This document shows, piece after piece, positions 36,099-43,672 of a DNA stretch of 64,000 bases. Made by a program: the position numbers and the translations under genes. Numbering within the stretch: position 1 is the first letter of the stretch; every line of letters starts with the position of its first letter. Source of the DNA: Nocardioides sp. (GTDB lineage Bacteria > Actinomycetota > Actinomycetes > Propionibacteriales > Nocardioidaceae); NCBI RefSeq assembly GCF_030150155.1, contig NZ_JASLGR010000018.1, forward strand, positions 1 through 64,000, given 5' to 3'. The notes under the pieces are model-generated. The model saw nothing but the letters and a program-made list of their open reading frames with translations. It did not search any database and was not told the DNA's origin.

Positions 36099-36949
36099 GA
36101 CAGCACCCGACGCTCGACCGGGAGCCGGCCGATCCGCATCATCGCCCGGTAGGCGGCCACGCACAGCACCCCACCGACGGCGAGGACGAGTGCGCCGCCC
36201 GGGGTGGCGTAGCGCGCGATCACCTCGGGTTGGAAGGACATCAGCAGCAGCACCAGCCACGGTGCTGCGACGGCGAGCCGGGCGCCGTTGACGGTCCAGG
36301 CCTGGCGCGCCTCCAGCTCGGAGCGGGTGCGGGCCTCCTCGCGCAGGAAGCCCGACAGGTTGCGCAGGATCGGCCCGAGCTCGCCGCCGCCGACCTCCCG
36401 GGCGATCCGGAGCCCTTCGACGACCCTGTCCCCGACCGGGTCGGACAGCCGCGCCTTGAGTCGGTCCAGGGCCGCCCCGAAACGGCCCGAGACCTGGTAG
36501 TCGAGGGCGAAGGCGGCGAACGCGTCGCGCAGCACCTCGGGGCCACGCTCGGCCAGCGCCCCCAGTGCCTCGGGCAGCGACATCCCGGCCCGCACCGCCG
36601 AGGCGAGGTTGTCGACCGCCTCGGGCCAGACCTGGGCCAGCTCGGCCTGGCGCCGGCGCCCCCGGCCCCGGACCACCGCGACCGGGAGATAGCCCGCCAT
36701 CGCCCCGAACGCGACCGCGACGGGTGGCGCCGAGGAGAGCACCTGCACTGCCAGGGCGACCACCAGCGCGGCCGCCGCGCACAGCCCGACGAAGCTGGTC
36801 GACGAGACGCCGCTCAGCCCGGCCTGGGTCAGCAGCCCCTGCCCCGGCCCCGGCCCCGAGCGGGGTCGGCGCGGCGCTCGCGGCAGCGCGAAGGCCGACC
36901 AGCACAGCACCAGTCCGATGCCCACCCCGAGACCGACCAGAGCACCCAT
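36095..36949 (-). CDS. tadB: Tad pilus inner-membrane protein TadB
   Basis: A 284-residue F-domain protein. It has helices near residues 1-20 and 50-85, a cytoplasmic F domain (EAVDNLASAVRAGMSLPEAL, GRFGAALDRLKARLSDPVGD, GGGELGPILRNLSGFLREEA) and two C-terminal helices. It is the partner of TadC. It starts 1 base after the stop of the broken cpaF/tadA 3' fragment, so in this state it has lost its normal upstream transcript. Confidence 0.92.
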   Translation of the reverse strand: MGALVGLGVGIGLVLCWSAFALPRAPRRPRSGPGPGQGLLTQAGLSGVSSTSFVGLCAAAALVVALAVQVLSSAPPVAVAFGAMAGYLPVAVVRGRGRRRQAELAQVWPEAVDNLASAVRAGMSLPEALGALAERGPEVLRDAFAAFALDYQVSGRFGAALDRLKARLSDPVGDRVVEGLRIAREVGGGELGPILRNLSGFLREEARTRSELEARQAWTVNGARLAVAAPWLVLLLMSFQPEVIARYATPGGALVLAVGGVLCVAAYRAMMRIGRLPVERRVLS

Positions 36950-36950
36950 C

Positions 36951-37376
36951 TCAGATCGCCTCCGCCAGCACGCGCCCGATGTCGATCCCGAGCCGCTCGA
37001 ACCGCTCCGGTCGCGGAGCCAGCCCGGCGCCGCGCGTCAGGACGCCGTCGCGACGCTCGAACAGGGTCGAGGTCTCGATCACGTCACCCTCGACGCGGCC
37101 CGACACCCCGATGATCTCGGTGACCCGCCGGACGCCGCGCTGGTCCAGGTCCAGGTGGATCACCAGGTCGATCGCCGAGGCGACGGTCGGCACGACGAAG
37201 CGCGAGGAGATGTTCTCCCCGGCGAGCAGCGGCAGCGCGGCGAGCTTGCTCAGCGCCTCGCGTGCGGAGTTGGCGTGCACGGTGCCCATCCCGGGGACAC
37301 CGGAGTTGAGGGCCAGCAGCAGGTCGAGTGCCTCGGCGGCACGGACCTCGCCGATCAGGATCCGGCTGGGCCGCAT
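36951..37376 (-). pseudogene. cpaF: 3' fragment of the cpaF/tadA pilus ATPase gene, cut by the mobile element
   Basis: This is the last 141 codons plus stop of the Tad secretion ATPase. It begins inside the motif MRPSRILIGEVRAAEALDLL (Walker B region) and contains the histidine box GMGTVHANSAREAL. Everything before, including Walker A, lies at 51,588-52,407 on the far side of the element. The break falls between CGG and ATG codons at the TC core. Alone this fragment cannot give an active ATPase. Confidence 0.93.
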
Positions 37377-37377
37377 C
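37376..37377. other. attL crossover dinucleotide (TC)
   Basis: Host sequence gggccgcaTC ends here and element sequence tgcacacagatatact follows. The same TC occurs at 51588-51589, where host sequence resumes as TCcgcagcgac. Joining them gives gggccgcaTCcgcagcgac, coding for the conserved LRMRP of the ATPase. A 2-base core is the hallmark of serine integrases. Confidence 0.85.
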
Positions 37378-37387
37378 TGCACACAGA

Positions 37388-37393
37388 TATACT
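37388..37393 (+). promoter_or_regulatory. -10 element of the recombinase gene inside the attL arm
   Basis: TATACT ends 6 bases before the recombinase ATG at 37400, the leaderless geometry seen at many genes in this window. It is 10 bases inside the crossover point, so the -35 region is host DNA when integrated and element DNA when excised. No clear -35 hexamer is seen in either form. Confidence 0.55.
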
Positions 37394-37399
37394 TTTCGC

Positions 37400-38854
37400 A
37401 TGAAGAATGCCGCTGGGAGCGCCTCGCTCTACATCCGTCTGTCTCGTCAGGCCAAGGGGTCGAACCTCAGCCTCGAGGGCATGATCGACGACTGTCACAA
37501 GCTCGCCGCGAGCCTGGGGCTGGACGTGTACGCCGTCCACGTCGACAACGGCACCAGCGGCGCCATCCGAAACCGGCCCGAGTTCCTGGCCTGGCTGGCC
37601 GACGCACGGAAGGGCCACGTCTGGACCCTCATCGCGAGCCACAGCGACCGGCTCACGCGAGAGGGTGTAAACGCCGCCGCCATGGTGCTCGACGTCGTCG
37701 AGGGCAAGGACTCCACGACCGGCGCTGTCGTCCGCTCCCCCGCCCGGCTGGTCACCGTGGACGGCCTCGACTCCGAGCGCGACGCCGAGGCTTTCCGCTG
37801 GCGCTTCGTCATCGCCGCCGAGGTCGCCCGAGCAGAGCGCGAGCGGATCAAGCAGCGGAACATCGACACCAAGCAGCGCCTCGCCAACTCCAAGCGCTTC
37901 CCGGGTGGCGCCATCCCGTTCGGCTGCCGGGTCGTTGAGCGCCCCGACCCGATGGACGGCGGCAAGGTCGGCAAGTACCTCGAGCGCGACGACGCCGAGG
38001 CGGTCGTCCTCGAGGAGGCGGCTGCCCGAGTGCTCCGGGGAGACTCGCTCCGGCAGACGGTCTTCTGGCTGAATCGCGAGGGCCACAAGACGCGGCGCGG
38101 CTTCGAGTGGCAGCGCACCACGCTGATCAACACCCTCCTGAGCGAGCCGTCGAGGGAGCACATCTTCAACGCCGCGACGTACCGCGCTCTCGGGGAGCGG
38201 CTGCAGCCCTCGCGGCACGGGGTGAAGAAGCACAACGGCGGTCGACCGGCTGCCCATCTGCTCGTTAGCGGCCTCGGGCGCTGCGGTGGCTGCGGCGGCA
38301 ACCTGACAACGGCCGGAGGACGACCCAAGGGCGACGGCACCAACTATCCGACCCGGTACGTCTGCCTCCGACAGGGCCAGAACGGCACATGCCCAGGTGG
38401 CGCCACCATCGGAGCCAAGGCCTGTGACGACGAGATCGAGCGCCGGTTCCTCGAGCGGTTCGGCGACGAGCCCTACAGCGAGATCCGAACGGTGCTCATG
38501 GGCGGCGAGGAGCTCGAGGCCGCCAAGGAGGCCGACGCCGCTGCCCAAAAGGCTCTGGGTGAGGCACTGACTGCCGAGAACTTCGAGGCCGCGCAGAAGG
38601 CCAGGGCGGCACTGGAAGCGGCCCAGGCGACGCCCGTGCAGCGCATGGACACCATTCACCTGACCGGGGAGACGGTCGCCGAGCGATGGGCGACGAGCAA
38701 CCTCGAGGGACGCCGCCAGATGCTTGCTGAGAACCTCGCGAGGCCCATCGTCGTCGTACGCGGCAAGCCCAAGCAGGGGCCAGGACGCGGCAAGGTCGTC
38801 AACCTCGATCGGATCAAGGTGGACTGGTTCGCCGACGAGCCGGAGCCCGCGTAG
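37400..38854 (+). CDS. Large serine recombinase (integrase) of the element
   Basis: A 484-residue site-specific recombinase. The catalytic serine is in SLYIRLSRQAKG (YIRLS pattern, about residue 13). The resolvase core continues with LDVYAVHVDNGTSGAIRNRP, SHSDRLTREG and the AEVARAERERIKQRNIDTKQ helix. A recombinase domain follows (FPGGAIPFGCRV, LNREGHKTRRG), then a zinc-ribbon (CGGCGGNL with a later Cys pair) and a coiled-coil segment (about 375-430). The ATG at 37400 is used; an in-frame extension upstream would run through attL into host DNA and is rejected. It catalyses integration at the cpaF attB. Confidence 0.95.
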   Translation: MKNAAGSASLYIRLSRQAKGSNLSLEGMIDDCHKLAASLGLDVYAVHVDNGTSGAIRNRPEFLAWLADARKGHVWTLIASHSDRLTREGVNAAAMVLDVVEGKDSTTGAVVRSPARLVTVDGLDSERDAEAFRWRFVIAAEVARAERERIKQRNIDTKQRLANSKRFPGGAIPFGCRVVERPDPMDGGKVGKYLERDDAEAVVLEEAAARVLRGDSLRQTVFWLNREGHKTRRGFEWQRTTLINTLLSEPSREHIFNAATYRALGERLQPSRHGVKKHNGGRPAAHLLVSGLGRCGGCGGNLTTAGGRPKGDGTNYPTRYVCLRQGQNGTCPGGATIGAKACDDEIERRFLERFGDEPYSEIRTVLMGGEELEAAKEADAAAQKALGEALTAENFEAAQKARAALEAAQATPVQRMDTIHLTGETVAERWATSNLEGRRQMLAENLARPIVVVRGKPKQGPGRGKVVNLDRIKVDWFADEPEPA

Positions 38855-38898
38855 CCGCCCCGTACCCTAGAGGCGTCCCTCCTGCGTAGCGGACATGC

Positions 38899-38950
38899 AA
38901 GAGCCCCCCCGTGCGAGATCGCTATGTTCGGTCTCGATCGAGGGGCTTCT
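38899..38950 (+). terminator. Likely terminator after the recombinase gene
   Basis: An imperfect stem pairs agcccc with ggggct, enclosing an inner cgaga/tctcg stem, followed by cttctgcgttt. It lies 45 bases after the recombinase stop. Confidence 0.5.
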
Positions 38951-39051
38951 GCGTTTCCGGGCCGACCAAACCCTGACAATAGGAGCCGGTGCCGGTGCGC
39001 CCCTACGCCATATCGAGGGGCACAACACCATTGTGACAGCGAAGGGACGGC

Positions 39052-39088
39052 GAGAGGCCCCGCCGAGCGAAACTCGATGGGGCCTCTC
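39052..39088. terminator. Hairpin between the recombinase and the minus-strand maintenance operon
   Basis: Arms gagaggcccc and ggggcctctc (10 bases, perfect) enclose a loop with an inner gag/ctc pairing. It lies 37 bases beyond the end of the minus-strand operon and probably terminates it. Confidence 0.65.
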
Positions 39089-39124
39089 TTGGTCCGGTCT
39101 GGCACGCCAGCCTAGGAGCCGGAC

Positions 39125-39376
39125 CTATCCAGCCGCTCCGGTGGGCTGGACGTCCACGAGCCGGTCGGCCTGGCTCCGGAGGGCCACGGTGAACCAGCGG
39201 GCGAAGGCGCGGGTGTTGTAGGGCACCCAGGCCTGAGGCTCGGCCAGGACGTCGATCACGTCCGGGAGGTCGCGGGTGATCGTCTCGCGTACGAACGTGG
39301 CGACCTCGACCTCGAGAGCCTGCATCCGGCGCTTGAACTCCTCGTGGGCCACGTCGGCCTCGGCCGCGACGGTCAC
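39125..39376 (-). CDS. Hypothetical element protein
   Basis: An 83-residue soluble protein (MTVAAEADVAHEEFKRRMQA at the start), mostly helical, with WVPYNTRAFARWFTVALRSQ near the end. Its start overlaps the stop of the next upstream gene by 4 bases, so it belongs to the maintenance operon. It is not recognised. Phage-like head or tail accessory proteins of this size occur, but nothing here proves that. Confidence 0.55.
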   Translation of the reverse strand: MTVAAEADVAHEEFKRRMQALEVEVATFVRETITRDLPDVIDVLAEPQAWVPYNTRAFARWFTVALRSQADRLVDVQPTGAAG

Positions 39377-40518
39377 TGGGGGCCGCCGGTGCTGCGACCG
39401 GCCACGTTCTCGCCCGGAGCCGCCTGGTCGGGAGCCGTCGGGGCCGAGTTGAGGAACGGGATGAGGTGCTTGGTCTCGACCGCGAGGCGAGCCTCGAAGT
39501 CCGTCGGGCTGACGGCGCGGAGGTAGACCTGCTGGGCGTACGAGCCACCACCAGAGACCTCGGCGCCGCGCTTGAGCTTCGCCAGGGTGTGCGGCGGGAT
39601 CGAGTCGCCGTAGTCGGCCGTCAGGAACGCACCAGAGGCGAAGTCGTCGTCACCCTCGAGGAATCCGATCGCGTCCCGGATCGACGACGTGGGGACGTCC
39701 AGGTCGTGCTCCCGGATCGTCGAGGAGTGCCAGGACTTGTCCCAGCGCCCGGTCTCGATCGCGAGCATGTTGGCGGCGCTCACGGTCGAGCGGAAGGCGG
39801 AGTAGGCCTTCTCTGCAGCGCGGAGTGCCTTGAGGGCATCCGCCCGCTGCTTGTCGACGCTCGCGGTCAGACCGTCGAACCACTCGTCCACCGACTCATC
39901 GACGGCGGCCTGGAACGCACCGAAGGCGGCGGTGGCCTCGGCAATCGCCAGGACGACAGAGTCCTTGGCGGCCGTGCCGACGGCGTACCGGCGGTTGTCG
40001 GGGTGCCTCGCGCTTTCGTGGGCCTCAGTGGCGGCGCCGATCGCGAGACGGGCCTTCTGGGCGAGTTCGGCGACGTGCTTGGGCATCCCGTCGAACTGCG
40101 TGACGAAGGACAGGCGCTCGCTCAGATCCTTGATCTGGCCGAACGGCGGGAGGAGCATCGCCTGCTTGCGGCGCTGCTTCACGGCGGGGCTGACCCACTC
40201 GCCAGGCACGACGTACTCGGCGGCGCGGTCGCCGTGGGCCTGCTGGCCGTCCTCGAACACGCTCTGGAAGGTGGACTCGGTCGCGGTGTCGAGACGCTGG
40301 CGCTCGGTGTCGGAGATCGGCGCCTTGTCGGGGGCCTCGTCGGCCTGCTCCTCGGCGGTCTCCTGGACGGAGGGGGTGTACGTGCGGACGATGCGCTCGT
40401 CGCCCTCCTCGATGGCGGTCTGGCCGCCGATCAGGATGTTGGTCACGATGTCCTGCTTTCCGGCCGCTCCACTTGGCGACCTGTTCTGGGCGTCCCGGCG
40501 CCTCGTGGCCGGGCTCAA
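39373..40518 (-). CDS. Hypothetical element protein, 381 residues
   Basis: The long coding frame has no recognised domain. The N-terminal 120 residues are polar and rich in E, D and Q (disordered). The middle (about 125-260) is helical and alanine-rich, with FGQIKDLSERLSFVTQFDGM and AAVDESVDEWFDGLTASVDK. The C-terminal part has aromatic residues. A TTG start at 40518 has a strong AAGGAG site; a GTG at 40446 with a weaker AGGA site would give 357 residues. It may be a DNA-associated or scaffold-like protein, but there is no positive evidence. Confidence 0.6.
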   Translation of the reverse strand: MSPATRRRDAQNRSPSGAAGKQDIVTNILIGGQTAIEEGDERIVRTYTPSVQETAEEQADEAPDKAPISDTERQRLDTATESTFQSVFEDGQQAHGDRAAEYVVPGEWVSPAVKQRRKQAMLLPPFGQIKDLSERLSFVTQFDGMPKHVAELAQKARLAIGAATEAHESARHPDNRRYAVGTAAKDSVVLAIAEATAAFGAFQAAVDESVDEWFDGLTASVDKQRADALKALRAAEKAYSAFRSTVSAANMLAIETGRWDKSWHSSTIREHDLDVPTSSIRDAIGFLEGDDDFASGAFLTADYGDSIPPHTLAKLKRGAEVSGGGSYAQQVYLRAVSPTDFEARLAVETKHLIPFLNSAPTAPDQAAPGENVAGRSTGGPQ

Positions 40519-40566
40519 TGTGCCTCTCCTTCCGTAAGTCGTTGTCGGACTCGAATGTCCGGTAGG

Positions 40567-41130
40567 TCAGGCCTTGACGGTCTGCCTCTGGCTGGCGACC
40601 CAGGCCTCGTACTGCGCCGTGTCGTCGGTGGCGTGGCCGCGCTTGCAGCCGCAGGACTGGGCCTTGGACTGGACCTCGACCAGGACGACGTTGCCGCACC
40701 CACAGCGCCCGAAGATGCGGCGCCGCTTCTTGCCCCGCACGGTGTCCTGACGGATCAGGTCCGGCCCGTCGCAGAGGACCAGGAGGCCGCCCAGCATCGT
40801 GCCGTCGAGCGGCTTGCGGACGTACTCGCGAGGTCCGGCGGTCTTCGGGCGCGAGCCCTGGCTCTGGAGCTCGTGCTCGTCCGTCCAGTCGCCCGGGAGG
40901 ATGAGCCGGTACTCAGGGCTGCCCTTGCACTTCGCCGTGCGGACCAGAGGTGCCATGTCGAGGATGTCCTCGGGGACGACGTGCTCGTGGGTCTTCCCGC
41001 AGAAGGAGCAGAGCACCCGGGCAACCCGGACGCGGCCCTCGACGACAAGGCTCTCGATGCGAGCGGGGCGGGTCTTCGGAGCAACGCCCATGAAGCGCTC
41101 GCGCTCGGCGGTGTTGGCGGTGATGGTCAT
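40567..41130 (-). CDS. Zinc-finger-rich element protein
   Basis: A 187-residue protein with several metal-binding motifs: CSFCGKTHEH near residue 40, then GRCGCGN and SCGCKRGH in the last 60 residues. Between them lies a beta-rich segment (LGGLLVLCDGPDLIRQDTVR). The layout suggests a nucleic-acid-binding protein. The ATG follows AGGAGGAAGC, and the start overlaps the HNH gene stop (ATGA). Confidence 0.65.
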   Translation of the reverse strand: MTITANTAERERFMGVAPKTRPARIESLVVEGRVRVARVLCSFCGKTHEHVVPEDILDMAPLVRTAKCKGSPEYRLILPGDWTDEHELQSQGSRPKTAGPREYVRKPLDGTMLGGLLVLCDGPDLIRQDTVRGKKRRRIFGRCGCGNVVLVEVQSKAQSCGCKRGHATDDTAQYEAWVASQRQTVKA

Positions 41131-41468
41131 GCTTCCTCCTGGGATCGCTTGATGAGTCCGGGGTGCTGCTCGGTGCGGCGGCTCCGGCGGGGGTTGGCCT
41201 TCTTGGCGGCGCGGCCCGCGATGGCCTCGCCGCTCGTCTTCTGCTTGTGGTGATGGCGGCAGAGCCACTGCAGGTTCGACAGGTCGTGGTTGTCGCCCGC
41301 CTCGATGTGGTCGCAGTCGGTGCCGGGGTGCGGGCAGCGAGCACCGGTGCGAGGTAGCGAGGCCTCGCACCGTCCACCGGCGCGCTGCTTGACGGCCGCC
41401 CGGCGCGTCTCCCAGTCACCCGGGAGCCGGGAGCGCCTGTCGCTGTCGGCCCACTTTCCGGAGGCCAT
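41127..41468 (-). CDS. HNH endonuclease (phage/element type)
   Basis: A 113-residue nuclease. The HNH core reads CDHIEAGDNHDLSNLQWLCR followed by HHHKQKT, with an upstream cysteine pair (CEASL...CPHPG). The DH, N and H residues of the motif are intact. Such small HNH proteins are common beside phage packaging or element replication genes. Start and stop overlap the neighbours, so it is part of the operon. Confidence 0.88.
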   Translation of the reverse strand: MASGKWADSDRRSRLPGDWETRRAAVKQRAGGRCEASLPRTGARCPHPGTDCDHIEAGDNHDLSNLQWLCRHHHKQKTSGEAIAGRAAKKANPRRSRRTEQHPGLIKRSQEEA

Positions 41469-41791
41469 CAGGAGAACCGCCGACCGTCGGCGCCGGGCTC
41501 GTGGGCTGGGTTGGCGAGGAGTCCCGTGTAGCAGTCCAGCCAGCCGTAGACGACGGGCACGAAGTCCGGCGTCGGCACCCCGTGCTCGCGGAGGAAGGCC
41601 GCCAGGATGCGCCGGTCCTCGGCGGTGTCGGTCATCGTGAGCTTCGGGCTCGGCATGCCAGGGGGCAGCACGAGACGGGCGCTGTTGATGATGATCCGGG
41701 CGTTGGCGAACTCGTCACCGGTGGGCGGCGCGGGCGGCCTGTCGATGGTCGGGTAGCCGCGCCGGACGATCTCGTAGGGCTGGTCGGTCAC
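41468..41791 (-). CDS. Hypothetical element protein, 107 residues
   Basis: It starts from GTG at 41791 with a GGAAGGA site 7 bases before it. The protein reads MTDQPYEIVRRGYPTIDRPP, then DRRILAAFLREHGVPTPDFV. There is no recognised domain. It overlaps the preceding mini-gene by 4 bases and the HNH gene by 1 base, so it is translated within the operon. A longer in-frame version is possible but lacks a start signal. Confidence 0.6.
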   Translation of the reverse strand: MTDQPYEIVRRGYPTIDRPPAPPTGDEFANARIIINSARLVLPPGMPSPKLTMTDTAEDRRILAAFLREHGVPTPDFVPVVYGWLDCYTGLLANPAHEPGADGRRFS

Positions 41792-41862
41792 GGGTTGGTC
41801 CTTCCGTTGAACAGGATGTAGAGCCATGCCCCGAGGAGCGCGGCGAGGAGGAGGGTGGTCAC
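41788..41862 (-). CDS. 24-residue single-helix membrane peptide
   Basis: A GTG at 41862 overlaps the stop of the zinc-ribbon gene (GTGA), and the TGA at 41788 overlaps the next gene start (GTGA). Between them a 24-codon frame encodes a peptide beginning MTTLLLAALLGAWLYILF, a textbook single transmembrane helix, then NGRTNP. The exact 4-base overlaps on both sides fill what would otherwise be a gap in a tightly coupled operon. Function unknown; it is too short for homology-based calls. Confidence 0.5.
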   Translation of the reverse strand: MTTLLLAALLGAWLYILFNGRTNP

Positions 41863-42080
41863 AGCGCCTCCCGGCAGTAGTCGCACTCGTCGGGCCGGTA
41901 GCGGGGCTCCTCGAGCAGGCAGTGGCCCGTGTGCAACGAGCACTCGTCGTCGCCGCAGCCGCCGTGGAGGTTGTTGTCGTCGCGGCCGGACGTCGGCTCA
42001 CCACACGCCGGGCAGAACTCCGGGACCTCGCCCGTCCACTCCTCGAGGTGCAGCCACTGGCCGCAGCACCAGCACGTCAT
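41859..42080 (-). CDS. Cysteine-rich zinc-ribbon protein
   Basis: A 73-residue protein with ten or more cysteines. It has CWCCGQW at the start, FCPACGEP in the middle, GGCGDDECSLHTGHCLLEE later and CDYCREAL at the end. Two or three zinc knuckles are likely. It overlaps the ATPase gene stop by 4 bases. A nucleic-acid or protein-binding role is inferred. Confidence 0.6.
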   Translation of the reverse strand: MTCWCCGQWLHLEEWTGEVPEFCPACGEPTSGRDDNNLHGGCGDDECSLHTGHCLLEEPRYRPDECDYCREAL

Positions 42081-43390
42081 GACTCGTCCTCGACGGCGAA
42101 GTGGCGCAGGCCGCCACCGCGACCCTCGTGGGGCCGGGCCTCGACGTAGCCGTCCTCGATGGCCTGCTTGATCGCGTCGCGGATGCGGTCGCGAGCGTGG
42201 CCCGACTCCTTGAGTCCGTCTTGGATGCCGCGCACCGACGCACCGGGGTTCTCCGTGACGAAGCAGACCACGTCATCCACGGCCGCCGCGATCTTCACGT
42301 CCTTGCGCGAGCCGGTGGCGAGGGCGATGGCCGCCTTGCGGGTGTGGGCGTCGAAGTCCAGCCGGGATTCGCCCACGCTGACGTCGCGGCCGAACGCCGA
42401 GAAGACCCGGGGCGAGTCCTCCTTGCGAGCGTTTACACGCTCCTGCTTCCAGTTGGCGTCGGGCCAGTCCTGGATGCGGGAGTCACCGCGAGCACGGTTC
42501 GCACCGTGGCCCATGTGGTGGACGACGAGCAGGTTGGCGATCCCGGCCTCCTCGCAGAGCACGCCGAGGGCGTCGAGGAAGGGCCGTGCGGCGCCGTCCT
42601 CATCGAGGCCGAACGCGGTCAGCATCGGGCTCAGGCAGTCCAGGATCAGGACGTCCACGTCGAGGCCAGCCAGGGTCTCGGCCCAGCGCGCGCGGGTCGC
42701 GTCGTCCAGGATGTTGAACGCCGCCTCGCGACCACGCAGCGAGATCGGCAGGACGTTCTCGGCGTTCTCGATGGCCTGGTCGCGCAGCCACTCCTGCAAG
42801 GTCTGCTGCGGGAGCTCGGCGTCGAGCAGCGCCACCTTGTGCGGACGCTCGATGTCGAACTCGCCCAGGAACGGCTTGCCGTCGGCCAGGGCGGCGACGA
42901 GGTTGTGGGTCGTCGTCGACTTGCCGGACTTCTGGTAGGCGGCGAACACGACGCGGCCACCGGCGGGCCAGAGGTCGCCGACGACGTACTTGGGGGTGTC
43001 GAAGTCGGCGGTCAGGAACTCGGCCAGCGTCGGGATCTCCGGCAAGTCGAGCGATCCGGCCTTGTCGGCGGCGATGGCGGCCTTGGCCTCGGCCTGCAGC
43101 CGAGCGTGCTTCACCTCCCGCTCGATGAAGGCCTTGCGGGCCTCCTCGGCCTTCTGCTCCTTGGCGGCCTTCTCCTCGGCCTGCTTGAGCCTCCGCTGGT
43201 CAGCCTCCCACTGCAGGTCCCGGAGGCGGTTGCGTTCATGGCGCCGACGCTCCATCTCGTCGGCGTCCTCGGGCTCCCACGGCGACGCACCAGAAGTGTC
43301 GACGTCGCCAAGTAGACTTGAGAGCGCGAGAGCGTTGGCGTCACCCTGTGCCGGGGTGGCGCCGTTCTCGTTTGCGAGAGCGGTGTCCAT
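42077..43390 (-). CDS. RepA-like AAA ATPase/helicase of the element
   Basis: A 437-residue protein. The N-terminal 120 residues are charged and helical (coiled-coil-like). The RecA-fold core (about 125-330) has Walker A AAYQKSGKSTTTHNL, a DAELPQQTLQEWL segment and Walker B VDVLILDCLSPML, plus LLVVHHMGHG, matching AAA_25/RepA-type replication ATPases. The last 80 residues look like a winged helix (FVTENPGASVRGIQDGLKES). It is the most likely replication initiator or helicase for the element, transcribed away from the iteron region. Confidence 0.82.
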   Translation of the reverse strand: MDTALANENGATPAQGDANALALSSLLGDVDTSGASPWEPEDADEMERRRHERNRLRDLQWEADQRRLKQAEEKAAKEQKAEEARKAFIEREVKHARLQAEAKAAIAADKAGSLDLPEIPTLAEFLTADFDTPKYVVGDLWPAGGRVVFAAYQKSGKSTTTHNLVAALADGKPFLGEFDIERPHKVALLDAELPQQTLQEWLRDQAIENAENVLPISLRGREAAFNILDDATRARWAETLAGLDVDVLILDCLSPMLTAFGLDEDGAARPFLDALGVLCEEAGIANLLVVHHMGHGANRARGDSRIQDWPDANWKQERVNARKEDSPRVFSAFGRDVSVGESRLDFDAHTRKAAIALATGSRKDVKIAAAVDDVVCFVTENPGASVRGIQDGLKESGHARDRIRDAIKQAIEDGYVEARPHEGRGGGLRHFAVEDES

Positions 43391-43393
43391 GGG

Positions 43394-43672
43394 TCAGTTG
43401 CCCTCGGACTCGTACGGGGCCTCGACGATGTCGTCGGTCTCGACGACGAGCGAGTTCGCGAAGCGCTGGCGGGCCAGCTCCTCGACGGCGTCGACCTCCC
43501 ACAGGTGCGCGACCTGGCCGCGAACGGTGCGGGTGGCGTAGCGCTTGAGGCCAGCCTTCTTGGCGGCCTCGATGAAGGCGGGCGGAGTGGTCTTGTACTC
43601 GTGTGCGGCGCCGAGGGTGCCGATCAGGTCGGTTCCGTCGGGGAGTTGGCGGCACTTGCTGCGGTCGATCAC
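43394..43672 (-). CDS. Small DNA-binding-like element protein, first gene of the maintenance operon
   Basis: A 92-residue protein starting from GTG at 43672, with GGAGG 8 bases upstream. The segment PAFIEAAKKAGLKRYATRTV followed by HLWEVDAVEELARQRF resembles the helix-turn-helix plus wing of small excisionase or MerR-like proteins, but the match is weak. It is 3 bases before the RepA-like gene. It could be the operon regulator or the recombination directionality factor; both are guesses. Confidence 0.55.
   Translation of the reverse strand: MIDRSKCRQLPDGTDLIGTLGAAHEYKTTPPAFIEAAKKAGLKRYATRTVRGQVAHLWEVDAVEELARQRFANSLVVETDDIVEAPYESEGN

Noticed and set aside
37328..37399. In-frame upstream extension of the serine recombinase
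   Set aside because: It would use host cpaF DNA left of the crossover and would not exist in the excised element. The ATG at 37400 has its own -10 and matches the family N terminus.
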